Shown in pieces: positions 9,777 through 19,845 of a stretch of DNA of 64,000 nt. A model generated the notes under the pieces. The model saw nothing but the letters and a program-made list of their open reading frames with translations. It was not told the origin of the DNA and searched no databases. The stretch spans positions 8,223,366 through 8,287,365 of the forward strand of contig NZ_AP018207.1 of assembly GCF_002367995.1 (NCBI RefSeq), in the 5' to 3' direction. Position numbers and translations under genes: made by a program. The stretch comes from Calothrix brevissima NIES-22 (lineage in GTDB: Bacteria > Cyanobacteriota > Cyanobacteriia > Cyanobacteriales > Nostocaceae). Each line of letters starts with the position of its first letter. Within the stretch, counting starts at the first letter, position 1.

Positions 9777-10492
9777 ACTAATAATGTTTGCTTTGCTTCT
9801 ATCATCATTGATTGTTCAGCAGCAGGCCATTGATAAGGAAAAACAACCATCATACCTCCATTGGAATCAACCAATAAAATTGTCAGGTAAACTGGTATAT
9901 CTTCATTATTTTTCACTCGGAATTGAAATAATTTATTTACAGGTAACTTGCGGTCATATATGTTTTGTGGCTGACGATTAGTTCTCCCTTTTGATGTAGT
10001 TATTCTAGCAATAATTTGATTTGTCTCCTCGACTAAATTCAGGGCTAATTCTACATTTAGAGCAGAAGAATTAGCATTTAAAGTAGTTTTGAGAATGCGA
10101 GATGCTACCAGAAGTTGAAATGTAGCTGTTAAACGCTCAACAGCATCTTTAACATTTTCTCTAGGCTGCTTAAAAGTTTCTGTTAATGGTTCTAGCCCAG
10201 CCGTAAATAAACCGATACTCCCAACAGCAGGAATATTTGTCAATTTTAGTTTCTGCAACTGTTGTTGATAAGCAGCAGTTAGGCGGCTAAATATATAATT
10301 TACATTAGTAGGATAAGGTCTGTCTCCTTTTATGGTTGGTATAGGTTCGACACGTTTGATATTTGAAAGCGATGTTTTAGCTATGTTGATTTCACTACCA
10401 AGAGAAGGATCTAAACCGACTTTTAAGGTTAAATCTGCTGGAATCACACGGGTAGATTCTTGAAGTAACATTCCCGGTTTTAAAGCATTCAC
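9773..10492 (-). pseudogene. Detached, truncated C-terminal part of a caspase-family gene
   Basis: This 239-codon frame lines up with residues ~410-640 of the intact caspase gene at 32060-34315. Matching stretches include LLQESTRVIPADLTLKVGLD against LQERLRGIPIDITLKIGLD, and PVYLTILLVDSNGGMMVVFP against PLYVSILVIDSEGEMAVIFP. The latter is a DUF4384-like region. It is separated from its N-terminal half by a +1 frame change at about 10495-10505. It also lacks about the last 110 residues and stops where the small rightward gene ends. A GTG at 10492 next to GGAGGTG could permit independent start, but decay is the simpler reading. Confidence 0.7.
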
Positions 10493-11672
10493 CTCCGCCG
10501 TTTTCTATTAATTTTGCTTCTACAGTTAACCCTTTAGGCGGAGAAATTAGCTCTACTTTCCCTACTGTTTTCAATTGTTCATTAATTAATGTTAAAGTAG
10601 CGCCATTACTGAAAGCAGCACGGCTTTCTTGGTCTAATCCTCCCAACCATAAAGTTGCTTGATTACCCTCACCTTTAATAACTACTGCATCAGTGGATGG
10701 TGCGGATTGATTGAGAAAATAAATTGGTTGATTTTGTCGCCCATCTGCTAGGCCTCGTTGAGGATATTTGAAATGTTTGATGCCTGAATTCACAGAAGAA
10801 ATTACATTTTGTACATTATCTGTGCTTTGCCAGAGATATTGAGTTAATAAATAAGTAAATACACCTGCATTAAAGCCACCAAAATCTGCATCTAATGCAT
10901 CTTGCTCTGGCTGAGAAGAAGCTAAAACAACACCTTTAGCAACTCTTAAACAGCGTCTTTTAGCCAGTTCTTCAGGAGATATTTTCAGTCGTTTCATCCA
11001 AGTTTCTTGATAGGCTATTTCCTCAGGAGATATTTTTACATTATCACCAGGTACAGAACGGACAATAAAATTTCCCCGAGTTCCACCACCAGAATGGCAA
11101 CTATCTAAAACAACAGTAACATTCTCTGTATTTAAGGCAGATGTTAGTAAAAACAATGTGCGCCCCATAATATCTTGGACGACACCATTTTTACCGTCGT
11201 CAGATGGTACTAAAGTACTGTTAAACTCACTTCTTCCACACTGTTGAATTGGGTCAGGTTCGGGGACTCTAGAACCATGACCAGAAAAATGAAAAACTAC
11301 CACATCTCCAGGTTTAGCTTGTTTAATTAAATGTTCTTCAAATGCTTTTAAAATGTTACTGCGTGTTGGTTGATAGTTGGCTGATGCTTTGCTAGTTAAT
11401 TTGACAATATTGCCAGGATTAAAACCAAATCGGTAAATTAAAAGTTTTTCCTGTAAATCCACATCGTTGACACATCCCGGTAAATTATAGAATCTGCTAC
11501 TGTTGGGATAATTGTTAATTCCTACTAACAGCGCTAGTTTGCGAGGTGTATTTTGTGCCAGTACTTGAGCGTAACGATTTCCCTGTTGGATAATATCCAG
11601 ATGGCTAAGACCTAAAGTTGCTAAAGTTGAACCTGCAAATTGTAAGAAATGGCGACGTTTTATAGTAGACAT
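10395..11672 (-). CDS. Caspase-family (orthocaspase-like) protein, frameshifted after the catalytic domain
   Basis: The N-terminus has a twin-arginine type leader (KRRHFLQFAGSTLA), implying export through Tat. The peptidase C14 domain covers about residues 45-300. The catalytic His lies in HFSGHGS (H132) and the Cys in VVLDSCHSGG (C192), so the catalytic dyad is intact. After about residue 390 the frame diverges from the intact paralogue at 32060 and continues with unrelated residues to a stop. The missing region is found in another frame just downstream. The gene follows the CHAT gene at 11760-14303 by 87 bp and probably belongs to its operon. A truncated, catalytically competent caspase may still be made. 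Confidence 0.75.
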   Translation of the reverse strand: MSTIKRRHFLQFAGSTLATLGLSHLDIIQQGNRYAQVLAQNTPRKLALLVGINNYPNSSRFYNLPGCVNDVDLQEKLLIYRFGFNPGNIVKLTSKASANYQPTRSNILKAFEEHLIKQAKPGDVVVFHFSGHGSRVPEPDPIQQCGRSEFNSTLVPSDDGKNGVVQDIMGRTLFLLTSALNTENVTVVLDSCHSGGGTRGNFIVRSVPGDNVKISPEEIAYQETWMKRLKISPEELAKRRCLRVAKGVVLASSQPEQDALDADFGGFNAGVFTYLLTQYLWQSTDNVQNVISSVNSGIKHFKYPQRGLADGRQNQPIYFLNQSAPSTDAVVIKGEGNQATLWLGGLDQESRAAFSNGATLTLINEQLKTVGKVELISPPKGLTVEAKLIENGGGECFKTGNVTSRIYPCDSSRFNLKSRFRSFSW

Positions 11673-11759
11673 GATTTAATTTATGATTATTCTAATTGGG
11701 CTTTTGAGCGATTTTCAATTATTACTTGATGTCGAAAATAGTAAATTGAATCTGCATCA

Positions 11760-14303
11760 TCAATTTTTATTAATAGACATCTTTTGATTGAACATAAAAG
11801 GATTTGTTGTACTTCCAGTAATTTTGAAAGCAGCCCAGTAGCGTGGATGTTTCCATTTAGGATTTTTTATCATATTTATTTGTGCATGACGTAGAGCAGT
11901 AGCTACATTTTTACCTTGGAGCAATTCTTTATAAAAATTCATCATTAACTCAACTGTTGCATCATCTGAAATTTGCCATAGAGTGGAACCAACAGTATTA
12001 GCGCCTGCAACTAAAAAAGCATTATTCAGTCCTATAGCACTATCAGGATGAGAAATACCTAAAGCTGTTTGACATGCACTCAATATAACCATTTTAAATC
12101 TCAAACCTGGGTCATATTCGTAAAGAAACTGAGCAGTTATTTTATCTTCAGATAGAGCAATAAATGATTCTTCAGGAGCTTCAGAAAGCAAAATACCATG
12201 ACTAGCAATATGCAGTAGAGGCAATTTTATAGAAACATCAAGAACTGTTGCTTTATCAAGAGATTCTAATAATGTTTTTAAATTTGCATCTTTACCCAAA
12301 ATTGGTTGAACATTAAATAGTTCAGCAATAGCTTTAACTTCTCTTTCAGTACCTGGTAACTGTGCAAAATTTAATTCATGTTTACGTCCATTAAGAATAA
12401 CTGTATATGGATTTGAAAATATAGGATTACCAAGCAATAATACATTGTTCTGATTTTTTGGATTTTTTATGTCTGGATTTAGAGGATTACTTAAAGCATT
12501 ATTTACACGTTCATCATCTTCAATCAGTAATTGGGCTGTAACAGATGGCAGATAAAAAATTTCATGCTTTTCAATTAGGTATTGACCATCATCTGTACGC
12601 AAAGCATTAAAAGGAATAAAATCTAGAGTATTATCAGTCAAAATTGCAATTCTTTTTGGTTTAATTTTCAGAAGACCTTCTCGAATGACTTGAGGAAAAA
12701 TAACTTTATAAAGTTTGTTCAACTCAATATCTAAATCTTCATTGCTTAATTCTGATTTTTTTGTCATTTGAAACATACTTCTGCTTCCACCTTGTAAAGC
12801 ATTAATATCTTTATCACTTGAAGCGTAAGGTAGTTGTTGTAATATTTTATTAACTAATTTATCCGGGTTTTCTATACGGGAAGTTAACAATTTACCATCT
12901 TCCCCTAATAACCAAACAGAATATCCATATTGGTCTTTGCTATACATTAACAAAGGTGCATTGATTCTTTTTGCAGTTAAGAGAGTTTCATCATATGAAG
13001 CTGGATAAACCTCTCCTACACTACCAGACTGTGATGGATTCAATGCAAGACGACTATTTGGATGAGTGCGTCCCATCCAGTCAACTAATGCTCTAGAACG
13101 TATTTCCTCAGCAAACTGCATGGCTTCTTGATGATAACCAGCTTTACCCAAAAGAAACACTAAATCTCGACCAATAGGCTGCAAAAATTCGGAAACCATG
13201 TATGATGATCTATGTCCAAATGAACCACCTCCTCTTACAGTATTTGAACGAAGATATTGAAAATTTAATAGTGCAAAATTTAACCTAGGTAAAAATTGTG
13301 ATGGCTCTACTCGATCAATATTTTTTCTGTATTTTAGATAAAGTTGCCAAGTTTGTTTAAATTGTTTGATGCTTAAATCTTGTTCTGCAATCCTGCCTGT
13401 GGCTGCAAAAACTTCTACAATTGAAGTTTGAGCCAATTCATCAATAATAGCTTTGAGTAATATTTTCTCTGCTTCAGGACTTTGTGCTAAAGATACTAGT
13501 TGATTGAAACTTGCTATACGCTCAGAATCATTACCAGCTAATGCAGCAATTTTGTGAATTACTAAAAATAAAGTTGTCTGCTCGTTTTTATTTGCAGAAG
13601 ATAATTTATCTTGGATTTGCTTTATCATCGTAATGAGTACTTTGCTGTCTTTTGAAAAAAGATTTTGAATTGCTGCGAGTTCTTGGCTAGCCTGATTTTG
13701 TTGTTGCAACTCATCTTTTTGTAAATTTAATGGTACAGCTTTACCTTTTTTGTCAGAATTTAGCTGTTGTAGTAAGTACCATATATTAGTTGATACAACA
13801 TCAATTCCTTTAATATCTTGATAATAACTGGCAATTAGCAAGGCAAATCTATAGTAATTGTATGCTTTTTGATAATTTCCTTTGCTACGTGATTTAACCC
13901 CCATATCCGCTAAGTCTCTAGCAATTTTTAATAGATTATTTTGAGAAAGTTTATTGAGTTTACCGTCTTTGTCTAGAATCTGCATTAAATTAGAGTCGCC
14001 TAAATTAATAATTATTAATTCGGAAATACTATCATCAGGAAAAACATAACCTTCATCTTGATTTTGTATAAATACAATTCCTTTTCCAGTTTTACGTACT
14101 AACTCTTGAAGCTCATTAATTAATGCTTGGTTAGATTGAGGTGTAAAAGTTTGTGCTATTTTTGGAGTATCTGCTGCTATACTTTTTTCATTTATCTTAA
14201 GTAAATCTTTATTTGATACCTGTCCAAGTACATAATCAAAAAATGTAAATAGAGAAAAATTTAAAGAGAGAATGACTACTATTAAAAATCTATTCACTTG
14301 CAT
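11760..14303 (-). CDS. Exported CHAT-domain protein (847 aa)
   Basis: An ATG at 14303 is preceded by GGAGG at good spacing and opens directly into a signal-anchor-like segment (MQVNRFLIVVILSLNFSLF). It is therefore preferred over the ATG at 14348. The middle holds helical, TPR-like repeats. The C-terminal ~250 residues form a CHAT (caspase HetF-associated) peptidase domain with His in HIASHGILL (H702) and Cys in VILSACQTALG (C744), followed by the usual GSTLWQISD and RYWAAFKITG motifs. CHAT proteases act in regulated proteolysis and cell-death-like responses in bacteria. The gene lies about 100 bp downstream of another TPR-CHAT gene and upstream of a caspase gene, so three putative cysteine peptidases share one operon. 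Confidence 0.85.
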   Translation of the reverse strand: MQVNRFLIVVILSLNFSLFTFFDYVLGQVSNKDLLKINEKSIAADTPKIAQTFTPQSNQALINELQELVRKTGKGIVFIQNQDEGYVFPDDSISELIIINLGDSNLMQILDKDGKLNKLSQNNLLKIARDLADMGVKSRSKGNYQKAYNYYRFALLIASYYQDIKGIDVVSTNIWYLLQQLNSDKKGKAVPLNLQKDELQQQNQASQELAAIQNLFSKDSKVLITMIKQIQDKLSSANKNEQTTLFLVIHKIAALAGNDSERIASFNQLVSLAQSPEAEKILLKAIIDELAQTSIVEVFAATGRIAEQDLSIKQFKQTWQLYLKYRKNIDRVEPSQFLPRLNFALLNFQYLRSNTVRGGGSFGHRSSYMVSEFLQPIGRDLVFLLGKAGYHQEAMQFAEEIRSRALVDWMGRTHPNSRLALNPSQSGSVGEVYPASYDETLLTAKRINAPLLMYSKDQYGYSVWLLGEDGKLLTSRIENPDKLVNKILQQLPYASSDKDINALQGGSRSMFQMTKKSELSNEDLDIELNKLYKVIFPQVIREGLLKIKPKRIAILTDNTLDFIPFNALRTDDGQYLIEKHEIFYLPSVTAQLLIEDDERVNNALSNPLNPDIKNPKNQNNVLLLGNPIFSNPYTVILNGRKHELNFAQLPGTEREVKAIAELFNVQPILGKDANLKTLLESLDKATVLDVSIKLPLLHIASHGILLSEAPEESFIALSEDKITAQFLYEYDPGLRFKMVILSACQTALGISHPDSAIGLNNAFLVAGANTVGSTLWQISDDATVELMMNFYKELLQGKNVATALRHAQINMIKNPKWKHPRYWAAFKITGSTTNPFMFNQKMSINKN

Positions 14304-14404
14304 AGGTTTAATCCTCCAATTTGATAAATGTTTATTCAAGAAAATCAAATCTTAATTTGTATTGGCTGCAATAATAATGGTTGAGAAAGCGAACTTTTTG
14401 CTTA

Positions 14405-16393
14405 TCACTCAGCTTCCCCGATGAGAGTAAATGCAGCCCATTTTCTAGGAGTATTGGGATATTGTTCTTTCACTTTCAACATCGCTTGACGCAAAGCTTG
14501 TGCTTTATCCAACTTTTTCTGATACAAATTTTGATAGAATTCGGTCATCAATTCTGCGGTGGGTGCATCAGGAACTGACCACAGGGAAACAAGTACGCTG
14601 GGAGTACCCGCAATAAACAATGAACGGGATAAACCAATGACACCATCACCAGTAATCTTTCCTCTACCTGTATTACAAGCACTCAAAACTACTAAATCTG
14701 CATTTAATTTGAGATTTAAGATTTCCTCCGCAGTTAAAAAACCGTCATCTGAAGCTGAGGGTGCAAGTGCAATGGAACTTTGCAAACCTTGGAAGTGATC
14801 AAATAAGCCGTGGGTAGCGAAATGAATGATGCTAGCTTGTGAAACTTGGGCTTTAATGGCGGTTTCTGTAGCTTCCTTACCTGTTAAGGCTTGAGCATTA
14901 AGTAAAGGAGCAATGGCTTTTGCTTCCCTTTCTGAACCAGGTAAAGGTTTTAATTGTTTCGCGGCTTCACCATATTTAGCTGTAAATTTTGGCATAGTAG
15001 GATTACCAACAATCACTGCATTTTGTGGTGTTGAATTCCCTACTGTGATAAGTTTTTTTTGTTGATGAGTGAGTTCTAATACCTGAATTGCAGGGGAAGT
15101 AAGAATGGTGTGTTTTTCAATGAGGTATTTACCTTGTTCATCTAGAAGTGCGGGGAAGGGGACGAGGAATAAATTTTCTTGAGGAACGAAAGTTACACGT
15201 TTATTGGTGTCAGTTGGCAAAAGGTCAGCGATGGGTTTAATTAATAGTTGATGCAGTTTTAGTAAGCTGGCTCGTTGGATGGTTTCATTACCGGAATTGA
15301 CGACTTCTGCCTTGAAAATCATATTCCGGTCTTCATCACCAACACCCAAAGAATCGCGTGTGGTGGAAATTAATTGAGCTAAAGTTAGATTATCTTTTTG
15401 CCACAGGGGTTTAAGGTCAACTTTGCGGAATATGACTTCACCTGTAGGCTTAACAACCCAAATATAGAGGTCTGATTCTTTACTTTGTTGTTTACCAGCA
15501 ACTTTGAATTCATCATAAATAATCGAATATTGAACGAGAGTGGCATTTTGCTGTTTGGCGATTTGTTTAATTTCGGCAATTGTCGGTGGTTCGAGTGATT
15601 TATCTGCCTGTTTATTATTAGTAGATACGCGAGATGCAAGTAATTCTACAAACGCCCTAGCGCGACCGCGTTCAGCAATTTCTAAAGCAGCATCAGTTTT
15701 ATTTTGGGCAATGAGGACTTGTTGTAAATTTCTGTAGGTGTTGCTTTGGATATCAAAAAGTGAGACTTTGTTAGTATCCGCTAAATTTTTATCTCGCAGA
15801 AATTCATAAACCTTAATTCCCTCATACAGGGTTTTCTCTGCTGCGCTAAGATTACCTTGTTTGTAGAAAGCAACTCCTAGATTGTTTAAAGACTCTCCCT
15901 CGCCTTTACGGTCTTTAATTTCCCGAGCGATCGCTAAACTGTTTGAGTAGTAATCAATGGCTTTTGGGTAGTCTCCCAATGCATGGTAAGCAAGACCGAG
16001 ACTACCCAGCGCCTTTCCCTCGCCTAATCTGTTTTTAATTTCCCGGGCGATCGCTAATGTCTGTTGTAGGTACTCAATGGCTTTTGGGTAGTATCCCAAT
16101 GCATGGTAAGCAAGACCGAGATTACCCAGCGCCCCACCTTCGCCTTGACGGTCTTTGATTTCTTGATAAATAATCAGTGCTTGTTGCCACGATCGCAATG
16201 CTGCTTCAAATTGACTAGTTTGATACTGCTGAACACCTTGCTCAATCAGTCTATCAGCTTCGGCTTTCTTAGCTTGTGGTGTTTGCGCCAGTACTCGTAA
16301 CTCTCCTGGCGTTCCTGGGCTGAAAGTTATCGGTGTGAAAGCTGTGGCGATAACTAGGGCAAGGAAACTTAGAGCAATTTTGTGAAAACGCAT
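14405..16393 (-). CDS. Exported TPR-CHAT protein (662 aa)
   Basis: A signal peptide (MRFHKIALSFLALVIATAFT) is followed by about four 40-residue TPR units at residues ~40-200, each with an LGLAYHALGxYPKAI-type core. The CHAT peptidase domain occupies the C-terminal ~250 residues, with His in IIHFATHGLFD (H528) and Cys in LVVLSACNTGRGK (C573). The closing motifs VSLWSVPD and RKWAAFTLIG are present, so the protease should be active. It is the first gene of the minus-strand operon of two CHAT genes and one caspase. The shared promoter-like motif lies about 170 bp upstream. TPRs commonly sense partners that switch the protease on; the partner is unknown. Confidence 0.9.
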   Translation of the reverse strand: MRFHKIALSFLALVIATAFTPITFSPGTPGELRVLAQTPQAKKAEADRLIEQGVQQYQTSQFEAALRSWQQALIIYQEIKDRQGEGGALGNLGLAYHALGYYPKAIEYLQQTLAIAREIKNRLGEGKALGSLGLAYHALGDYPKAIDYYSNSLAIAREIKDRKGEGESLNNLGVAFYKQGNLSAAEKTLYEGIKVYEFLRDKNLADTNKVSLFDIQSNTYRNLQQVLIAQNKTDAALEIAERGRARAFVELLASRVSTNNKQADKSLEPPTIAEIKQIAKQQNATLVQYSIIYDEFKVAGKQQSKESDLYIWVVKPTGEVIFRKVDLKPLWQKDNLTLAQLISTTRDSLGVGDEDRNMIFKAEVVNSGNETIQRASLLKLHQLLIKPIADLLPTDTNKRVTFVPQENLFLVPFPALLDEQGKYLIEKHTILTSPAIQVLELTHQQKKLITVGNSTPQNAVIVGNPTMPKFTAKYGEAAKQLKPLPGSEREAKAIAPLLNAQALTGKEATETAIKAQVSQASIIHFATHGLFDHFQGLQSSIALAPSASDDGFLTAEEILNLKLNADLVVLSACNTGRGKITGDGVIGLSRSLFIAGTPSVLVSLWSVPDAPTAELMTEFYQNLYQKKLDKAQALRQAMLKVKEQYPNTPRKWAAFTLIGEAE

Positions 16394-16561
16394 AAGGAAT
16401 TATGAATTATGAATGATAAATTATGAAGTTAAGAGTGGATGGGGCTTAAGTAATTAGGTTATGCTTTTTGACTCAGTAAAAATGCTAAAGATTTGATTAA
16501 TTTGGCTAAATTTTGGGATAAATTAACCGCAATCCCCCCGTTATTTGATGGCTTACCTTTA

Positions 16562-16592
16562 CATAGCTCCCAGCAGGGTGGGGGGTATGCAG
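16562..16592 (-). promoter_or_regulatory. Two-part promoter-like motif (copy a) for the TPR-CHAT/CHAT/caspase operon
   Basis: Read on the minus strand, CTGCATACCCC (16592-16582) is followed after 10 nt by GGGAGCTATG (16571-16562). This is a weaker match to the GAGANNTAAG half of the other copies. It points toward the operon starting at 16393. Confidence 0.5.
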
Positions 16593-16724
16593 TCTTGAAG
16601 TGAAGCGAAGGTAATATTGTGCTGTGCGATCGCAAATTTATGACACACCCTAATGTTTCAGAAATTTGAGGAGATGCGATCGCAATGTATGAGTGAAGTG
16701 CGATCGCCAAGCCAAAATTCCAAC

Positions 16725-18866
16725 CTATCGCTTTACTTCCGCCACAGCCGCCTCAGCATTAATCAACCCACTACCGAAATAATACTGTTCTGCTGACACA
16801 GGTTTAGCTTTACCAAACACCCCAGAAGGACGCACATAGGGAAAATCTCCGGCTGCGCCAAACCCCGCATCTGCTTGCAAGCGGTAGCGATTGATATCAC
16901 CTTTACTCAGTGTCAAGCCATTGTAACTGGCAGTAGATTTGAGAATTTTCACAATTCCCTCTCGATTTAAGCGCCGTTTTCCATCTTCGCCTTTCATCAA
17001 CGCCACCACACCCGACACCACCGGCGCAGAGAAGGAAGTACCCTGAACTTGTACATATTTACCCAAGGGATCTAAAGCCACACCCCAAGCATAATCCGGC
17101 ACATTCATTCCTTGCCAGAAACCATCCAGGAAAGTGCCGCCAGTCGTCAAAATCCCTCCACTAGCAGCATTTGTTAAATCTCCACCAGGGGCGACAACTT
17201 GTAAACCACCACCGTAGCTGCTGTAAGCGGTGCGATTTCCGACAACGTTTGTCGCACCTACTGAGATTACCCCAGGAATCGCCGCCGGGAAACTCACACC
17301 ATCTAAATTCTCGTTACCTGCGGAAGCCACAATGACTAATTTGGGGTTATTATCGAGAACATCAAAAATTTGCTCGGTTAAACCTTCATCTGGTAATAAG
17401 CCACCCAAACTCATATTAATGATATCTGCACCACGGGCGTTAGAATAACCTATCGCTTCAATCAAAGATGCTGAGTCAATTTTACCGCCTAAGCCAAATA
17501 CCCGCACCGGGAGAATTTTCGCATGAGGCGCAACACCCAACAAACCAGATTTATCTTCGGAATTTGCCGCGATTACACCCGCACTCCAAGTCCCGTGAAA
17601 TTCGGCGGCGATTTCGTTGCGAATATAATTTTTGATGTAGAGTACAATTTGACCAGAGGAAGCATTAGGAAATCTTTGCTTTAATGCTTCTGCAAGACTG
17701 GCATATTTTTTCAGTAATTCCTCAGATGAAAGTACAAAGGTGTTTTGAAAATGTGCTTGCACTGTTGCTAATTCATCAGATCCAAGGCGCGTATCTGCAT
17801 CACCTTCTTTACCGCTAGAAAAATCCCAACCGTATTGTTCATTGGGTAATTTATCGGGGCTATTGCCAGAATTGTAGAGATTCTTAGCTAAATCTGGATG
17901 ATCCCATTGAATCACACTATCAATTACTGCCACAACCACATCCCGTCCGCCATTACTGTTTTTCCAAGCTTCCGTAGCGCGGACATCAGTACGGGGGAGA
18001 AATTGACCCCGCCGAGGTGTACTATTGAGATGCCATTGTAAGGGAAGTAAAGATGTAGTGCGGGGCGTGTCTTTAGGTTGAGGTAAAGTAGCGAGTAAAC
18101 TTTGCAGATTTGCTTTGGCGTTGGGAGTTTCCGTTAATGAATTCGCCGCCAGTGTTTGATAGGATGTAGTCTGGATAAAATTCGGAGTCGCTGATTGGAT
18201 TCCTGCCAGATCCGTTAATTGATTGGCGATAGATAAAACTGCTGTCCCAGAAACTGATTTAGGGCGTACTACATAATGATTTTTACTAAAACGTAGCTGT
18301 CTGACAACTTCTAGATTATTGCGGACTAAAATTAACTGTTTTTGACTATCAGAAAGTCCCGGTTCAAAGTTGACGACAATTTCATTTGGTAGCACTATCG
18401 TTTGTTGCTTTTCCCCAGACTGACTATCTCCCGTAGTGCGAGTCAATACAGGTAAAGTTTCTTGGACATAAGGTTGCTTTTGAATTAGCTGTTGTAAACT
18501 GGTGACAGAATTACGGGTTGATGTGGGTAGTTTAACCAAAGCAAAGTTAGCACCCAAAGGATTGACTTCTACATTGACACCGCTACTTTGAGTCAGATCC
18601 CGAACGCCTCCCCTACCAGAGCGTAAATCATCTTGTAGTTGTTGAAACAGAGCTTTTCCCCTTGTCCTAACTGGTTTGAAAGCCACAGCTACAGTATCTT
18701 GACGCACAGACAAGGGAATTTTTTGACCGTAAAATGTGTAAAAAAGCTCATTATTCTTCTGTACTTGTGCGGTAACTTGGCGTTGTAGGGGTAGGATAGT
18801 CACGCTAGCAATACCCAAAAGATAGCTGGTAAGCACAACACTAGATAGCAAACGTTTCACAAACAT
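16725..18866 (-). CDS. Exported subtilisin-like serine protease (S8 family)
   Basis: The protein has 713 residues with an N-terminal signal segment. Residues ~40-240 form a prodomain-like region. The S8 catalytic triad is readable: Asp in VVAVIDSVIQWDHPDL (D316), His in EFHGTWSAG (H424) and Ser in GTSFSAP (S611), with the oxyanion Asn in SAGNEN (N518). The Asp motif has DSV where DTG or DSG is usual. An insert of about 80 residues sits between the Asp and His motifs. GGAG seven bases upstream supports this start. The gene is its own unit: the shared motif lies 26 bp upstream, and the two flanking gaps carry repeats. It likely works in the envelope or outside the cell, perhaps as maturase for the CHAT or caspase proteins made under the same motif (inference). 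Confidence 0.9.
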   Translation of the reverse strand: MFVKRLLSSVVLTSYLLGIASVTILPLQRQVTAQVQKNNELFYTFYGQKIPLSVRQDTVAVAFKPVRTRGKALFQQLQDDLRSGRGGVRDLTQSSGVNVEVNPLGANFALVKLPTSTRNSVTSLQQLIQKQPYVQETLPVLTRTTGDSQSGEKQQTIVLPNEIVVNFEPGLSDSQKQLILVRNNLEVVRQLRFSKNHYVVRPKSVSGTAVLSIANQLTDLAGIQSATPNFIQTTSYQTLAANSLTETPNAKANLQSLLATLPQPKDTPRTTSLLPLQWHLNSTPRRGQFLPRTDVRATEAWKNSNGGRDVVVAVIDSVIQWDHPDLAKNLYNSGNSPDKLPNEQYGWDFSSGKEGDADTRLGSDELATVQAHFQNTFVLSSEELLKKYASLAEALKQRFPNASSGQIVLYIKNYIRNEIAAEFHGTWSAGVIAANSEDKSGLLGVAPHAKILPVRVFGLGGKIDSASLIEAIGYSNARGADIINMSLGGLLPDEGLTEQIFDVLDNNPKLVIVASAGNENLDGVSFPAAIPGVISVGATNVVGNRTAYSSYGGGLQVVAPGGDLTNAASGGILTTGGTFLDGFWQGMNVPDYAWGVALDPLGKYVQVQGTSFSAPVVSGVVALMKGEDGKRRLNREGIVKILKSTASYNGLTLSKGDINRYRLQADAGFGAAGDFPYVRPSGVFGKAKPVSAEQYYFGSGLINAEAAVAEVKR

Positions 18867-18892
18867 TTCTCCAATTTTTGGTGTTGGAGGTA

Positions 18893-18922
18893 CTTATCTC
18901 TCAGGGGTAAGGGGGTATGCAG
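18893..18922 (-). promoter_or_regulatory. Two-part promoter-like motif (copy b) for the subtilase gene
   Basis: On the minus strand CTGCATACCCC (18922-18912), a 9-nt spacer and GAGAGATAAG (18902-18893) stand 26 bp before the ATG. This is a full match to the shared motif. Confidence 0.6.
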
Positions 18923-19026
18923 ATTTCAAAATTCAAAATTCGTCTTGGAAAGTTTGACGGCAGTTGCTACAAGTCGGGGAACCCGCCCAACGCACTGCCT
19001 CCTCAACGGGGGGAACCCCCGCACGC

Positions 19027-19063
19027 AACTTTCCGCAAAATTCAAAATTCAAAATTCAAAATT
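19027..19063. repeat. AATTTTG-type short tandem repeat
   Basis: Tandem heptamers AAAATTC lie between the subtilase gene and the antitoxin-like gene. The same family recurs at about 18924-18942, 19924-19949 and 23998-24021. Between 18950 and 19020 is a G/C-rich, partly palindromic interspersed repeat. Confidence 0.7.
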
Positions 19064-19222
19064 GAAGAAAGATTGTAGTTTGGGTTGTAGCTTGCTTCCC
19101 GTAGGGTACGTAGTGAAATCCTAAAAAACCTTATTTATCCCTTGGAAAGCATCAGCAATCTTCATAGTTATTGTCTGAGAGGTTGTTTGAAAAGTTTTTG
19201 GCTGTGACTTTAGATACTTATT

Positions 19223-19298
19223 GATCCCCCCTACCCCCCTTAAAAAAGGGGGGAAATACAATCAAAGTCCCCCTTAAAAAGGGGGATTTAGGGGGATC
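19223..19298. repeat. Inverted repeat flanked by GATCCCCC and GGGGGATC
   Basis: A 76-bp imperfect palindrome is built from GATCCCCCC, CTTAAAAAAGGGGGG and their complements. It is a common interspersed cyanobacterial repeat and ends exactly where the antitoxin-like frame at 19298-19585 stops. A partial copy occurs near 52596. Confidence 0.7.
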
Positions 19299-19585
19299 TA
19301 AAACTTTTTGCTACCAACGACAGAACTTTTAAAACATCCTCTGAATGTACTTTCACGTTCATCCCATTCAGAGCGCAGTTGGTCAACCCAAACTTGAGCA
19401 TCTATCCCCGATAATAAATTAGGCGCAACTCCATAAAACTCAGTTACTTTACGCTTTGGTAGGCGAGGAGTTTCTGGCTGGGTAGATACTTGCTCTGTTA
19501 AATGTTGAATTAACTCTAGCTGTTCCTCTCGTGACAACCCTTGGGCTTGCTTTAATATTGCTTCTAACAGAGAACTCATCAGCAT
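19298..19585 (-). CDS. Solitary VapB-like antitoxin, C-terminus altered by a repeat
   Basis: The core (GLSREEQLELIQHLTEQV, then EFYGVAPNLLSGIDAQ and WVDQLRSEWDERES) matches the small cyanobacterial proteins that act as antitoxins beside PIN-domain toxins. No PIN or other toxin gene is next to it. The last ~14 residues (RGCFKSSVVGSKKF) run up to the edge of an inverted repeat, which suggests that the original C-terminus and the toxin gene were lost when the repeat arrived. Two Met codons lie at the start (MLMSS); either could be used. It may be an orphan antitoxin or a remnant. Confidence 0.5.
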   Translation of the reverse strand: MLMSSLLEAILKQAQGLSREEQLELIQHLTEQVSTQPETPRLPKRKVTEFYGVAPNLLSGIDAQVWVDQLRSEWDERESTFRGCFKSSVVGSKKF

Positions 19586-19630
19586 TTTCCCATAATGACT
19601 AAGATGAATATCAATATTTTACGTTAGATA

Positions 19631-19845
19631 TACAGCGTATTTCAGATAAATGAGGTATGCAGGTATGGACATGGCAATGCCCATTGGTGTCAACTTAAGG
19701 CGAAACCCTCTTGGCGACAACGTTCTGCCCTCACCCCCAGCCCCTCTCCCAGCAGGAGAGGGGAGCAAGAGATTTAATTCCCCTTCTCCAGGGGGAGAAG
19801 GGGTGAGGGGATGAGGGCGAGGGTTTTTGTACAACACGCGCTGTA
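19631..19845. mobile_element. MITE-like element (copy C of the TACAG family) with nested repeat
   Basis: The ends TACAGCG and CGCTGTA are inverted. The left part (ATTTCAGATAAATGAGGTA) matches the MITE copies at 34331 and 62169. The interior is different and holds a C/G-rich palindromic repeat (about 19728-19812). No gene is present; the weak frame here is repeat-derived. Confidence 0.5.

Noticed and set aside
16459-16710. 83-aa minus-strand frame
   Set aside because: Composed of HIP1 and repeat DNA, contains promoter copy a, and has no ribosome-binding site or family features.
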